Origin: Trichoderma breve
Lineage: Eukaryota; Ascomycota; Sordariomycetes; Hypocreales; Hypocreaceae
DNA length: 64,000 bases
Assembly (NCBI RefSeq): GCF_028502605.1
Contig: NC_079237.1
Location: 1,984,001-2,048,000, forward strand
Reading direction: 5' to 3'
Positions 32,201 through 44,800 of the stretch are shown here, piece by piece. Each line of letters begins with the position of its first letter. Positions within the stretch are counted from its first letter, which is position 1. The notes beneath the pieces were generated by a model. It made no database searches. It was not told the origin of the DNA and worked only from the letters and a program-made list of their open reading frames with translations. Made by a program: the position numbers and the translations under genes.

Positions 32201-33744
32201 TCGACCCGTATATCGAAGGATACCGAAATACCGGAGTGGAGGGCTGGGCTTCCTATGCTTCTCATACATTTGATTCGCATTTGCGGTGCATGGTATCCGC
32301 AAAAGGGCCAGACCCGGCAACTGCTGGTCTACTGGTAGAGTTTTTGGGCAAACCGGGTGAATCAAGCAACTCGTATCGGGCATGGACGGTATTGAATCAG
32401 AATAATTATAACTTGACGAAACGACGCCCAAACACATCGCCGAAGGCCCGAAATCTGTTTTCTTCGCGGGCTCTGCTGCGTCCAATATCCGAACCGGCAT
32501 TGGGCTGTGCCATAATAGGCCTGAAACAAATATTACAGGTCTGGCTTGAGGAGGGGAGCTTGAACAGTAACCTCAAGAACGATAGGGGAGACAGCCTCCT
32601 TGTCCTCGCAATAGAGAGCGAACATGCGCAAGTTTGCGATTTGTTACTCAGGCATGGAGCAGATGCGAACATAAGCGATTTTCGAGGGATGAGCCCTCTT
32701 AACATTGCCGTTGGGAAAAGAAATAAAGAAATCGTGACGGCACTGCTTAAATCAGGGGCGAGTCCCAATTTCCACTCTTCCCAACTAGAGGATTATCCCC
32801 TCATCAGGGCTGTCAAACTCGACGACATCGGAATTGCACGAGAGCTACTTCGGCACGGTGCCGACGTCTCACTTGGCTATCAGAAGATAACTAGTTCATC
32901 GCCCCTCATCAAGGCTGTGCTACGATCCAACATGGATCTAGTGGCACTCCTACTTGAGTACGTCCAAAATTTGCCTCGTTGGCAGTACCATGGCATCATT
33001 TGGTATGCTCTTGAAGAAGCCGTCAAAGTCGTACACAATTCTGCTGCTGCGGTACTGGGGCTCCTCATGCCACATGCTACCGAGCTGAAGGGCTTGTCGG
33101 TTCTTCATACAGCTGTAATGGAAGGGAATTGGACCGCAGCCAACGCGTTGATCAAGCTAAAGATGGATGTCAATACACTAAATGGCAATTTCAACACGCC
33201 TTTGCTGTGTATCATGCACAGTGATTGTGAAGAGAAGTCACGAAAAGTGAAACAGCTTATTGAATGGGGGGCCAATGTTAATGCCACAGACATCGATGGA
33301 CGGACTGCGTTATACGTCTGTATCAATCGATCTATTGGCCGCGAGTCTGAAAGCGATCGCAAAGATGAGTTCGAAAATTCCCGCAGAGAGATCATTTCCT
33401 TACTCTTAAACCACGGTGCGAACCCTAACGCTGTAGACAAGAAAGGTACACCCCTGTTGGTGGCCGCCTGCTTAGATGCGTCGGTGCCAGTGAGTATTAT
33501 CAGGATGCTCATAAACGCAGGGGCCGACGTAAACATGGCAGCAGGAGCTGAATGTCAATTTATGACACCTTTAGACGCCGCCGGAGCCCGCATCACCTCT
33601 AACGGCAAAGCCGGTGGTGGGATAGATGAGAATCAGGAAATTGGTAATCAACAAGGCATTGATGATAAAACCGCTTTACAGGAAATGCTCAATGAAGCGC
33701 GAGGCGAGAATAATGAGCAGAGCCGGTATACCGGCGACCTATAA
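29245..33744 (+). CDS. STAND/NLR-like protein: N-terminal helical domain, NACHT, ankyrin repeats
   Basis: Exons 29245-29820, 29889-30525, 30597-31218, 31278-33744; 1,433 aa, all GT-AG and in frame. After a Ser-rich basic start, residues ~100-300 match the helical N-terminal region common in fungal STAND proteins (DUF7708-like: AALPWAAVKLLLQ). The NACHT domain starts with Walker A GIPGAGKT (~403-410), whose Pro codon spans intron 2; a FAYFYCDRNRADHQDP block, Walker B YLVIDGLDEC (~510) and sensor IYIASRTDQD follow. A winged-helix/HEAT-like part (LPRGLEAAYDKIL) links to ankyrin repeats from ~1045 to the end (for example LLLRHGADANISDFRGMSPL). The likely role is ligand-triggered oligomerisation and cell death or defence. 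Full length and intact. Confidence 0.93.
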
Positions 33745-34439
33745 GTGTACTGGATCCTGTATAAAGTATATAAGCACAGCAGGACTAGTTACTAGGTAGA
33801 CTTCACATATAAAACACATTCTGTAGCTAATAGACGGAAATACTACTTAATATAACTGGCTGACCTGATTAATGAGGATGAACTTGATTGAACTGGCTGA
33901 CCTTTCATCAATCTGGAAAATTTTGATCAATCTAGGCGGCCCTAATCAAACAAACTGATCCTGAATAAACCGACCGTAATTCCTCTATAACTGTAGTTAT
34001 ATTACATAAAATTTCCATCAGCTATTCTGTACAGTGCATGTTCTTTTAGGTCAGCTTTTGCTCTGTAAATGCTATCCAGGCATTGTGGTAACGCAACTTG
34101 TGCGGGATATGAGTGTATGAGAAGTACTGACAGTACCCAAGACAACCTCGATGTGGCTGGTGAATGGATAGCGGTGGCTTGCATAATCACGATAAGCCGC
34201 ATTCGGATTAGCGACCAATTGACGCCACAATTTTGGGGACGCAAAGTTTCTGCCCCACAGAGCGAAGGAAAAAAAAAAAAAACTGGAAGCTCCAAAGTTC
34301 GCAGAACTAGAAAAAAACCATCACGACTGCAAGCGCGCCAGCCTCGTCTTCCGTAATTGAGATTGCTAGACGCTGCACTTTCCGTTTGTTTCAGAATCCT
34401 GGATATTCAGCTGCTTAATTTGGAAAGCAACTGCCCAAG
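33745..34439. other. Intergenic with repeat copy and CBF5 promoter
   Basis: A 695-bp region between the STAND gene and CBF5. It holds repeat copy 2 (34141-34202), an A-run at 34269-34281 and, on the right, the CBF5 promoter and leader. Confidence 0.5.
34141..34202. repeat. Dispersed repeat, copy 2 (62-bp core)
   Basis: Same orientation as copy 1 at 28716-28777 and about 84% identical over the core. The flanks are less similar. The minus-strand translations of both copies also resemble each other (MQATAIHSPATSRLS / VQATALHAPATSKLS), hinting at an old coding element. Confidence 0.7.
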
Positions 34440-36236
34440 ATGGTTACGGAAGTCGTGAACAAGAAGAAGCAGGAGGAGGAGGTGGAATACACCATCAAGC
34501 CTCAAGCGGTGACTCCCGCCGTCGACACCAGCCAGTGGCCGCTGCTTCTCAAGAACTATGACAAGCGTGAGTGAAGAATCTATCCTGGTGGTCTTTTTAC
34601 ACTTGTAGGACGAATTTCGGCGCTCAATTGGGCGTGGCGATGCAGTCCAAGCAAAGTTGGAGCGCAAGATGGAAAAACGACACAAGCACCAAGAAGAGCC
34701 TTTCTGTTGACCTTTGTTCTTCTTTCTAGTCCTTGTGCGAACTGGCCACTTCACCCCGATTCCCAATGGATCTGCGCCCCTGAAACGTGATCTCAAATCA
34801 TACATCAGCTCTGGTGTCATCAACCTGGACAAGCCTTCGAACCCTTCTAGTCACGAGGTTGTGTCCTGGGTTAAGCGAATTCTTCGGTTCGTGGCGACTT
34901 GCAGTTTCTTCGTCGATTGGGATTCCAGTCGCTCTCCTCACGCTGTATCGTAGAGCTAACAATGAAATCGGTGCAGAGTTGAGAAGACTGGTCACAGTGG
35001 TACCCTCGATCCCAAGGTCACGGGCTGCCTGATCGTCTGTATCGACCGAGCGACTCGACTGGTCAAGTCTCAACAAGGAGCCGGAAAGGAGTATGTTGCC
35101 ATCATCCGCCTTCACGACAAGCTGCCTGGTGGCGAGGCTCAATTCGCTCGTGCCCTCGAGACCCTTACTGGCGCCCTGTTCCAGCGCCCTCCTCTGATTT
35201 CTGCCGTCAAGCGTCAGCTCCGTATCCGAACCATCCACGAGAGCAAGCTGATTGAGTTTGACAATGACCGCCACTTGGGTGTCTTCTGGGTGAGCTGCGA
35301 GGCTGGTACCTACATTCGAACTCTGTGTGTGCACTTGGGTCTTCTGCTGGGTGTTGGCGCCCACATGCAGGAGCTTCGTCGTGTGCGATCCGGTGCTATG
35401 GACGAGACCAAGCACCTCGTCACCCTGCACGATGTGCTGGATGCCCAGTGGACCATGGACAACACCCGGGATGAGTCCTACCTGCGCAGAGTGATTGCGC
35501 CCCTCGAGACCCTCCTCACAGGCTACAAGCGTCTTGTTGTCAAGGATAGCGCCGTCAACGCCGTGTGCTACGGTGCCAAGCTTATGCTTCCTGGTCTCCT
35601 GCGTTATGGTATGTACATGATTGAGAGAGCTTTAAATGCTTTGTTATACCTTATAGGGCGTTTCGCTGACTGAAAATTTCTCTCACAGAGTCTGGCATTG
35701 AGCACCACGAAGAGGTTGTCTTGATGACCACCAAGGGTGAGGCTATCGCCATTGGTATCGCTCAGATGTCTACGGTCGAAATGTCTACATGCGACCACGG
35801 AGTTGTGGCCAAGGTCAAGCGCTGCATCATGGAGCGTGATCTTTACCCCCGAAGATGGGGTCTCGGACCTGTCGCTCAGGAGAAGAAGAAGCTCAAGGCG
35901 GACGGCAAGCTCGACAAGTTTGGCCGACCCAACGATGCCACCCCCTCCAAGTGGACCTCTGAGTACAAGGACTTCAGCGTTTCCGACACCTCTGCCGCTG
36001 CTGCCGCGGCTGCTCCCGCCACCACATCGATCCCTGTCCTGCCTTCCAAGAGCGAGCAGGCTGATAGCAAGATGGACGATGCAGAGGCTCCCGCTGAGGA
36101 GGACAAGAAGAAGCGAAAGAAGCACGAGGGAGAGACTGCTGAGGAGAAGGCAGAGCGGAAACGACGGAAGGCAGAGAAGAAGGCTGCCAAGGCAGCAAAG
36201 AAGGGAGGCAAGGGAGACGACGAGGACAGCGATTAA
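34440..36236 (+). CDS. CBF5: H/ACA snoRNP pseudouridine synthase (dyskerin/CBF5)
   Basis: Exons 34440-34566, 34730-34886, 34977-35608, 35689-36236; 487 aa. Converts target uridines of rRNA and snRNA to pseudouridine under guidance of H/ACA RNAs, in the nucleolus. The DKCLD region includes [13 protein letters not shown]; the TruB domain has [13 protein letters not shown] with the catalytic Asp; the PUA domain spans roughly residues 285-365 ([20 protein letters not shown]). The C-terminus is the typical Lys/Glu-rich tail ([24 protein letters not shown]). Length and order match ascomycete orthologues. The first intron (163 nt) interrupts the leader region right after codon 42. Confidence 0.97.
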
Positions 36237-37784
36237 AAGAGGAAGAAAAGAATGTGTGGAATCAAGACTGAGGATTCTTTTTCAGTGTAAAGTATCCTGG
36301 CGTGGGAGTCTTTTGTCGATATGGAAATGGTCGCCTTGTACCTTTCTCTTTTCTAGTTACCCACATGTGGCTCTTGGGCAATTGGCGTTATTAGGTATCA
36401 ATTCGTATACATGATTATTACTATTATGATGGTGCAAAGATGCCAAGTATGGGTGGGTGTGATTGGGCTTGGGTAATAGTCTATGGGATGGTATCGTACA
36501 GTACAGTAATCGTTTCTCAGCCAGAAATGAATGATATCATACTCCCACCCGCAAACAGAAACTATTTAATTACTAACCTGCAAGTTCCGTCCAATCGAAT
36601 CCAGTTGCGCATTCTCAAAAGTCTTGGTACCTGAATTGGAAGGCGGCATTGGGCGCGAACTCACGTGGAGCTTGCAGTTAAGCGCCGACACTTTCTGGGT
36701 CCGTCATCACACAATGAGACGCTGCATCTTTTTGCATCTCCCGCTTTTTTTTCTCTCTTACTAGCATTCTGCGTCCTTGGATTCGCTAGGCGCTCACTCG
36801 CTAGAACAAACACTAGTTGCGAGATGGCGCTTCTCATTGGGCCGGAGCGATGAGATGAACGGCTTTTGCAGACAAGGGTCTATCTGCTGGGTTCTTTCTT
36901 AGCTCCCGCGTCGTGTGCCTGAGCCTGTTTTTGTGATGTGAGATGGATTGACTTGGTGATTGATGGCCTTCACTTTCACGTGGAGGTGCCCGATGAAATG
37001 GCCGGTGATGCGATGGGCAGGGATGCAAGGGGGAGACCGAGAAACGGTGTGACGACCAAATGCCGGCTGAGAGTCAAGGGAGAAGAAGAAGAGCAAGCGG
37101 CACATCACATAACGAGTCCGGCACAGCACAAGCGCCTGACGGCAGAGCGACAAGACGGACCGGCTTATGGGTGTGTGATGGGAGCTGAGCCCGTTAGCGA
37201 GGGGGGTCGAGACGGGCGGCAAGCAGACGGGCGAAGCGATCATGTTGCCGCCGTCACGATAATCTCGTCACCGGCGCCTTGGGATCAACAAGCTTAAGCC
37301 GCCACAGATCACGCACGATACGATGCTGGGCGGTCAGGATATTATTATAAGCCGTCCGTGTCCGCCCCTCGCAGCCTCGTGTCGAATTCCTTTGGCATTT
37401 CGGTCGTTGCTCTCGTTTCTTGCTCTACCCGCAATTTTCTTGCTTGCGTTTCTCTTGTCTTGTATATTTTCCCTTTACGGTTGGTGTTACGGTCTTGCTG
37501 CAGTCTGGATACTGCTGCATCTGATAGGGGTGGACTGTCTTACCTTTGGAACCACGGTTGAGACTTTAATATACCGCTCTTGAATAACGTGCATCGACCT
37601 TTTTTTACAGCATTTGCTTCCTCGACTATCACTCCTTTAAACGACGTTCGCTCTTTCGCATCACACACCAGCTGTGTGGGTACCTTCGGTTATAATCCAG
37701 AACCTGTCATTCTCTCTCGTTCGCTTCGGTTTGCCAGGATCGCCCACTCTTGAAAAAAAAAAAAAAAGAAAAAGAAAAAAGAAG
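36237..37784. other. Intergenic, 1.55 kb: 3' flank of CBF5 and long upstream region of membrane protein B
   Basis: No convincing gene. A CT-rich leader (37380-37760) and an A-run (37754-37780) lie directly before the start codon at 37785, as also seen upstream of copy A (A-run at 3972-3985). This suggests a long 5' UTR for both paralogues. Confidence 0.5.
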
Positions 37785-39270
37785 ATGCCTTACATGTCAA
37801 TGGCTCGTTGGATCTTCTCCCTATTTCTCACGGCTTTTTCATTGGTGCATGCTCTGAGAGTTTCACCAAACTCACCATGCACAAGTGCTTGCACTACCTC
37901 CGACGTGTCGCAATCGGATCCAAAGTTCTTCGACGACCAGTGGAAAGACATTGTCTGCAGTGACGACGACTTTGACAGCAAGCCGGAGGGGAAACAGCTG
38001 AAGAGCTGCTTCACGTGCTTGCAGAACAGCAATTACACCCATGGCAGTGAGAATGACCAGGATTGGTTCCTGTGTAAGTCCTCGTGGTGATAATCCCTTC
38101 TAGTAGCCGTCAGCTTACACATTGCAAAGACAACCTGCGGTATTCATCCAGCTATTGCATGTTTGGCTATCCCAACAACACCGGCATTGAGACCGGCCCT
38201 TGCACGACAACTGTAGGATGCGGAATCCTCGCTTCTGCCCTCGAGCTTGACATCAAGAATCCAACCAACTCGACCACTTACGACTATTGCGATGTAAGCG
38301 GAGGCGTCATCACCAGCAACAATGTCGAGGGGTGTCTGGAGTGTGTCAAGGCAGATGGGCAGCACAACTATCTATCCAACTGTATGTTTTATACGCTTGT
38401 CCTTTCCACCATCCTCGCTTTTACTAATTTCCATGTCTTGTAGTTCTCCTGACTCTACAAGGGGCATGCCAGACAAAACCAGCGCCAGGATCCATTTTAA
38501 TTCTCAACAATACCATCTTTGGTAGTGACAACATCCAAGTCGTCGACCAGACACCCTCTACCAACTACGAAGAACCCAAACTTTCCAGTTCGACAATTGT
38601 GGGCATAGCAATTGGGGGAGCAGTCCTACTTGCGTTGATCGCAGGGTTCACTTACATGTGTATCCGTAAGCGCAAGAATCGTGCGAAACAAGAAGACCGC
38701 GCCTCTGGCTACTCCTTCCGCTGCCAAACCAGAGTCACCCCTGTGACACCAAGGTTTCCCGAGAACGCCCATGCCGACGACAGTTTCCACGGACAGGAGA
38801 AGGCGCACGTTAAGGTTACCACTGGCATTGGGGCAAATGCATACCCTGTTGATCAATACCCTTGGAACAGCCAAAGCTCATTAAATGTCACCATCAGCCG
38901 ACAGGATAGTGCAGTAATGAGGCCAAGCATCATCACTGCTTTGACTCCACCCACTCAAGCATACATGTCCCCTCGGGCTTCCTCTCCCGACGACTTCGCG
39001 ACCCCAGCTTCTGCTGTATCGACCCGCTCCAACGCCCCTCTTCTCAGCCACCAACCTTCTGGATTCAGGCCTTCTCCTCATTTGGGTCAGTCCAGTTGGT
39101 CACCGACCCCGAAACCGTACCGTCCCGACAGAAAGTGGGAGGAAGAAACCGGAGTGACAAATGCTCTAGGGCTGATTACCAGGAAGAGAAGCAAGACAAG
39201 CATGGGAAGTCCCGTCCAGAGCGATATACTTATAACATCCTTTCCACCGCCACCTACGAGTACGCGGTGA
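37785..39270 (+). CDS. Cys-rich single-pass (type I) membrane protein, copy B
   Basis: Exons 37785-38073, 38130-38381, 38444-39270; 455 aa, junctions in frame. Signal peptide RWIFSLFLTAFSLVHA, then a Cys-rich ectodomain with NSPCTSACT, YNLRYSSSYC, CDVSGG, GCLECV and HNYLSNF. One membrane segment (IVGIAIGGAVLLALIAGFTY) is followed by CIRKRKNR and a ~200-residue Ser/Pro-rich tail. It is a paralogue of 4047-5532: same domain order, same motifs, and the introns before YNLRY and inside the NF codon pair fall at identical places; copy A has one extra intron. Function unknown. Confidence 0.85.
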
Positions 39271-40172
39271 AATGGGGGTGGTTAATAATTATGATATGGG
39301 TTTAAGTACTGGAGCGATTTTGCTTGGAAGTAGCTTGAGATTTCTTCTGTTTTGTACGATATGATACACAATGCTTGAATGTAGCGGAACAGCTGGACTG
39401 ATGCTTGAATTAATGAAACGATTTACGACAAGTGCACTTGACGATATTTTGATAATCCTAATGGACGATGCCATGAATATTGACCACATCAAGCCACTTG
39501 GCGTCAACTCTATGCTCCAGGTACACACATATTAACAAGGCTATTTACCTCAAATCACCCAGCAAATAGCCTTGAACCCCCTCTCTATTTTGTTATCTGA
39601 GGATGTTAAATATAGCACTGCACAAACACATGGCCAGTAACATGCGTGTTGTAACGAGACGCTGTAGAAGTGCCTTTAATCTACTGTCCATCTGGTTCTT
39701 CATGTGCAGTACTGTAGCTACGATGTTCTTGTATCTACTAGCATCGATATCATTTCTAGACAGGTACCTTATCTGCTACTTATCACCACTACAAGTACCT
39801 CGCAGAGAGGTATCGTATGAAACTCAATATCCGCCTCCCTCTGTATTCTAGAACTTAGATCTCATATCGAGAAGTATTTAAAATCCAATAACGGTACCTA
39901 TACATTATCAGTATTAAAGTTCAGCTATCCCAATTGTTGCGGAAGGAGACGAGTACCTCAGCAAAGTAGACTGCAAAGTATAAGATTCTGCTGTCGTCAA
40001 CATGTTTCGATTAGAGCTATTTATTCTCTTTCCCTCAGCCATCACTCGGCCTCACTCTTTACCATCGCTATCATCCTCCTACAATCTATCATCATCTTTA
40101 AAAAACACACTCGCACGAAAATAACAACAGACAGACACCAAACTAACCCTCACGAATCAAATTCTAGCGAAA
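39271..40172. other. Intergenic, 0.9 kb
   Basis: AT-rich, no gene seen. The stretch 40010-40172 (CT-rich, then CACGAATCAA ... CGAAAATGG) looks like a leader for the small gene at 40173. Confidence 0.45.
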
Positions 40173-40523
40173 ATGGGGCTCTGGAGACCCATCGCCAAAC
40201 TCGAAGTCAAGCTCGAAACATGGCGCTGGCGTAGCGGCTACAATCTCCTAGAGAGAACTCCGGCCGAGCCCGAATGGTGGGAGGTAGTTATGGAGAGAGA
40301 GAGAAGGAAACGCAAGGAAGAACGCAGAACCGCCAAGGAAGAACGCAGAGCCGCCAAGGAAGAGCGTAGGGCTGCGAAGGAGCAGCGTCGGAGGGAGCGA
40401 CAGAGCCAGAGGCGAGAGTTTGACTGGAGGGATTACATTCCAAGGTTTCCCAAGGTGGTTGGGTATACGCCGATGTGGAAGCTGGATGAGATGCTTGCTT
40501 CGCCACAAGGGGTGCGGTGGTAG
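40173..40523 (+). CDS. Small charged coiled-coil-like protein
   Basis: 116 aa, intronless. I do not recognise it. The N-terminal third is amphipathic and Trp-rich (RPIAKLEVKLETWRWRSGY). The middle is a highly charged repeat built from KEERRAA units (residues ~45-75) that should form one long helix. The C-terminus is compact (DYIPRFPKVVGYTPMWKLDE). The start context CGAAAATGG is good and the upstream region looks like a leader. No signal peptide or membrane segment. Could be a genuine short orphan gene; without homologues this stays uncertain. Confidence 0.5.
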   Translation: MGLWRPIAKLEVKLETWRWRSGYNLLERTPAEPEWWEVVMERERRKRKEERRTAKEERRAAKEERRAAKEQRRRERQSQRREFDWRDYIPRFPKVVGYTPMWKLDEMLASPQGVRW

Positions 40524-41899
40524 TGAAGTTGCGGAGGGGTGAAAGGGGGAGGGGAGGATTTTTGGTGTTTTTGGCTGGGGCGTTTGGAGTGGGAGGTGAT
40601 TGAATTCTTTTTGTTTTGTATCTTTATGGATCCCTTATTATTGATACTTTTTGTGATGGAGATTATACACAGTTCGCCCATAGGGATGGGTCTTCACGAT
40701 GGTATCAGGTACTTGAAAAGGGGTAGACAGAGTAAGCGTAGGAGAAGTGGCAGCACTCGTTCGATGCTTGGTAAACTGCAAAGGTTTACTCAGTTTCTAT
40801 AGCAAATAAGAAACCTAGATCTCATATCCTATGCTAGATCTGATCGATTCTGACGGAAGGGCGACCAAGCCATGGCGCCTCGACTTCAGACTCCGTCAGG
40901 CGAAGAGATCTGGCGATTAAGAAAGAGAAGTTTCGGTTACTTTTAAGGCAAATACGATCCACAATGTTCGATTAGGGCCATGCGGCAACGTCAAAAGTCG
41001 ATGATAGATGGAATACACCCTAGAAGTTTGTACGATGAGGTGGAGGATAAACTCTCGACTGTAATGTGAATCCAATTACCATGGGTAGATGTAGAAGGGC
41101 CTGAAGAATATACGCTCAACAGTAGCTCCTGAACACACATCGCTTTGTGGCTTGTATTCACCATTATAGTTGTGTGTTAAGATGTATCCTCTGTTATCAT
41201 GTACATTGCTACAGTATCACCAAAACACAAAAGTACTACAGTAGGTAGGTATGAATGAATAACCAAAGCATCATTCGTATTCAACTTCCAAGATGCAAAC
41301 ACTGGACTGCAACTCTATCAACAAATCGTTCCATATCATGCCCTTATCCTTCCTACCATCAATGCTGTATACAGGCTCAATAGCTAAAGCACAAAACCAG
41401 AGAATAAAACACGCTTGCCATATGCCCCTACCGCCTTGCCATAAGAAAAAAAAAGCATATGAAAATGACAAACATGGAGAAGATACAAGCTTCTCAAAGT
41501 ATAAACATCACCTGGGGATGAAAAGCGAGACTGAAAGGAAAAACTGTACCACTTGCGTAGGACAATGCTGCAACCTCCTTGAAATTCGGCTAGAGCAACA
41601 AAAGACAGTCCTCGATCCGACAATCCAATTCGTGGGTATCCGAGAATTCGTGCCGGTTATCTCTGCCCCCCTTTCCGTGCGCGCAGAAACAAATAGAAAG
41701 AAGCCAAAAGCCAAAGCAAGAATGACGGCTTGCAAAAGCTCAAGAACGTTGGATGAGAAATTTTTTTAAAACAAAATAATGATGAGGAGAGGAAGAAAAA
41801 AAAAAGGCCTTTATTACCATAAATGAATCCCTCAAGTTCTGATGACAACCAATCCCCCAAAAAAATCAATTTCCTTCCCTTCCAACGCCAATGTTTTTT
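40524..41899. other. Intergenic, 1.4 kb, no gene seen
   Basis: The right half is the 3' flank of SAC3. A 158-codon open frame at 41293-41769 has no motif and is Lys-rich from A-tracts. Confidence 0.45.
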
Positions 41900-44800
41900 T
41901 CACATGATGCTTTCGTCCAGAGGCGTGCCCCCTCTGCTCAATATATCGCTTTGCAGCTTTCCATTTTGTGATTTGAACCACGTTGTCCCCTCCTCCATCT
42001 CCTGACGCATCGCCCTAAGTTCCTGTATTAAAATATCCGCATCGCTCATGACGCGTTTGTGTGAATCCGTATCTTTGACTTGCTCTTTGGCCGTCTCCTC
42101 TGCATCTCCCACAGATCGCTTCCTCTTGTTGTTGATGGTCAACGGGCTATCTAGAAAGGGGTCTTCTCGAGAGGATGTGAATGCCATAGGGCTTTGCGGC
42201 CGCACCGCTGCTGCTGCTATCGTCGATGCGGCGCTGGTGATTGACGCCCGTCGGATCAATGTACTCTCTCTAAGGCTTGCACTTCCTCTAAGGCTTCCCC
42301 TTAAGCTCGCGCTTCCTCTAAAACCTGTATCCTTCTTGAGACCGCGTTTGATATCGTCCACCATGGATTCCGGTAAGGCAGTTCCGTCAGGCAACTGTAC
42401 AATGCCCATAGCTTTCAGTCGCCAGCGCTCAGATACTTTGCTTACGCGTGATTTCTCCGGTGGTGAGCTACCTGCTGATACAGAAGGCAGGGAACGCTGG
42501 AATCGCCCAGGCTTTTCTCCTAAAAGTCGTTCGCGCAAAGCCCGGGTTTTTGAACCACCCTCCGTGCTTGCGATTGATCCAGACCGAGATCGAATCCCCT
42601 GGCTCCCATTAATCGACGACGGGGTAGGCGATAGTCGGTAATCGTTGCGGAAGATTGCTGAGACCGCTCTCCTCTCGTTGGCAACACCAGATAAGACGCC
42701 GGACGCAAGCAGTGCTTCTTCTGCTTTCCTCTTACTTTGTCGATTTTTCTTGAGTATTGTCGCTAGCTCATCAGGGCGATTGAGAGAAGCCAGTTCTGCC
42801 TTTTGGCTGGCCATTCGTCGAGTAGCCTCCTGCTCTTCCCTGAGTTGTGCTGCTCTCTGAGCTTCGCGAAACGCGCGGAATTGGTCGCGTCCACTTTGAC
42901 GCAGCTGCCTTAGACGCCTCTCCCGAGCAGTTTTCTTCCACCGGTAAAAATATTTCAGAGAGAGGTTATATATCCGGAATCTCTTAGCTTCCGCTTCGTC
43001 TTGCTCCTCTTTCTCTCTGGCCATTCTCTCCTTCTCATCCTTTTGAAATTTGTCGAAAGTTTCTCGTACAATGTTTTCTACCATGAAAATCTCAAATTCC
43101 TTCATCAGCCCATTGTCTCCATTCACAAACCACTTTGTGAAGTCGCCTAGCAGATCGCGCGGTGAAGTCACTGGTCTTGGGGGAGCGGGTGAGAGTGGAG
43201 TAGTAGAAAAGATGGCACTCCGAGGAGGAGAGGAGGTTGGGGTGGTACTGGCAGCCGGATCAAATTTGCGACTAGTTGTTGGAGAACCAAGTCCTGGGAA
43301 ACCGGAAGAAGAACTTTGCAAAGTGCCAGGGCGCAAGAGAGCTGGTTCTTCGGCCGTTTTAGGCTTTTGTCCCAGCAGAGAGTCAGAAAACGGTGAAGTA
43401 GATATTCCACCCTTGGGCGTTTCTTTGTCAAGCGTGCCTGACAACAAGAAGTCAAGGCTGTCACCAGCTGGCGGGAATGGTGATGGCTTATTGTCCGCAT
43501 TCAATGGGGACTGGCTCTGCGAGGGTAATAACGGTTTTGAGCCTAGATCAGAGGATAATATGCTCTTACTCGTTCCCGTCAAACTTGAGAAAGGCGAAAT
43601 TGCTGGCACCCCTGCAGAGGCCGTCGGTTTGCTCGTGCTTGCCGAAGCAAAAGCTGGTGATGGAGAAGCAAAAAAGCTAGGCTTAGACTGGGTTGTCTCT
43701 CCTTTGGCTGTATCCGCAGCTGGGGGGAATATAGGTGCTTTATCCCCACCAAATGGCTCTGATAAGGCAGGCTTTTGCTCTCCGAGTCCAGCAAAGGAAA
43801 TCTTTGGTGGGGGAGCAATTCCATTCACAGCCGTTGGTGGAGAAAATGACGGAAAGCCGCCTTGACTTGCAGATGGCTGAGTTTGCGGTTGAGATGGTGG
43901 CTTGCTTTGGAAACCCGAAAAACTTGGTGAAGGGGTTGGCGCTGCTTGTGCAAAAGGATTAACAGGATTAACAGCCGTGCTTCCACCCAAGATTGATGGT
44001 AGTGCGGATGGATTCTGAGAAGCATTGCTTGACGTGATAGCAGATGCAAAAGGGTTGGCTGTCGTAGGTGCATTGCTAGAAGGCAAAGCAGGTGCTGTAG
44101 AACCCAGAGTCGGCTTGCTGCCAAAAGGTGTCGAAGCAGAAGCGAAGGGGTTCGAAAATGGAGTAGATTTTTGTACATCAGGCGCTCCAAATATGCTGGC
44201 TGGTTGCTCTGAAGCTAAAACGGGTATTAGTGAACTGGAATGAACAAGAATGACGTGCAAGATAACTGCTGGTGTTCTTGTAGTATCTGGCAAGGGAAGA
44301 AATCTCTACCTTGTTGTGTGCCGAGGGGGTTGCTTCCAAACCCGCTTAAGGGTTGGCCAAACGCAGGAAGAGATGTAGAATTTTGTGGTTGTATCGGCGG
44401 GGATTCGGCTGGTGTTACCGGTGCTGTGTCTGGCATAAACAGAGATCCTTCTTGCGTAGAGAAGCTGCCGGATTGGAAAGACGTAGTTGAGTCCTCGTAG
44501 ATTGTTTTATGCATAACATCTGGTAAAGGCCGATTTCGTCGCTTCTTTTCCACGAGAGTCTGTGAGAATTGATGGTGAAGACGGGGGTGTCGAAGTGGCT
44601 CTTTGTTATTCAAAATCAAGCATTGTTGGTCAGGGTCCATAGGTGCCTGCTTATCTGGGACGAATTCGATGCCATGAAGTTTCGCAAAGTCGATGGCTTC
44701 TTGAACTGTATCGAATCGAAGAAACTTGTTCAAAGCGGCAGCCGTCAAGTCGTTTGCCGTATCTTTGGGCCGGGCTAATGCTCGCTTCACAGCTCGCAGA

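Noticed and set aside
35604..36125. Long antisense frames opposite CBF5, LTV1, LSG1, SAC3 and NOP2
   Set aside because: They mirror the codon bias of the well-identified genes on the other strand.
41293..41769. 158-codon open frame downstream of SAC3
   Set aside because: Composition follows A-tracts, no motif, and it lies in the probable 3' UTR antisense region.
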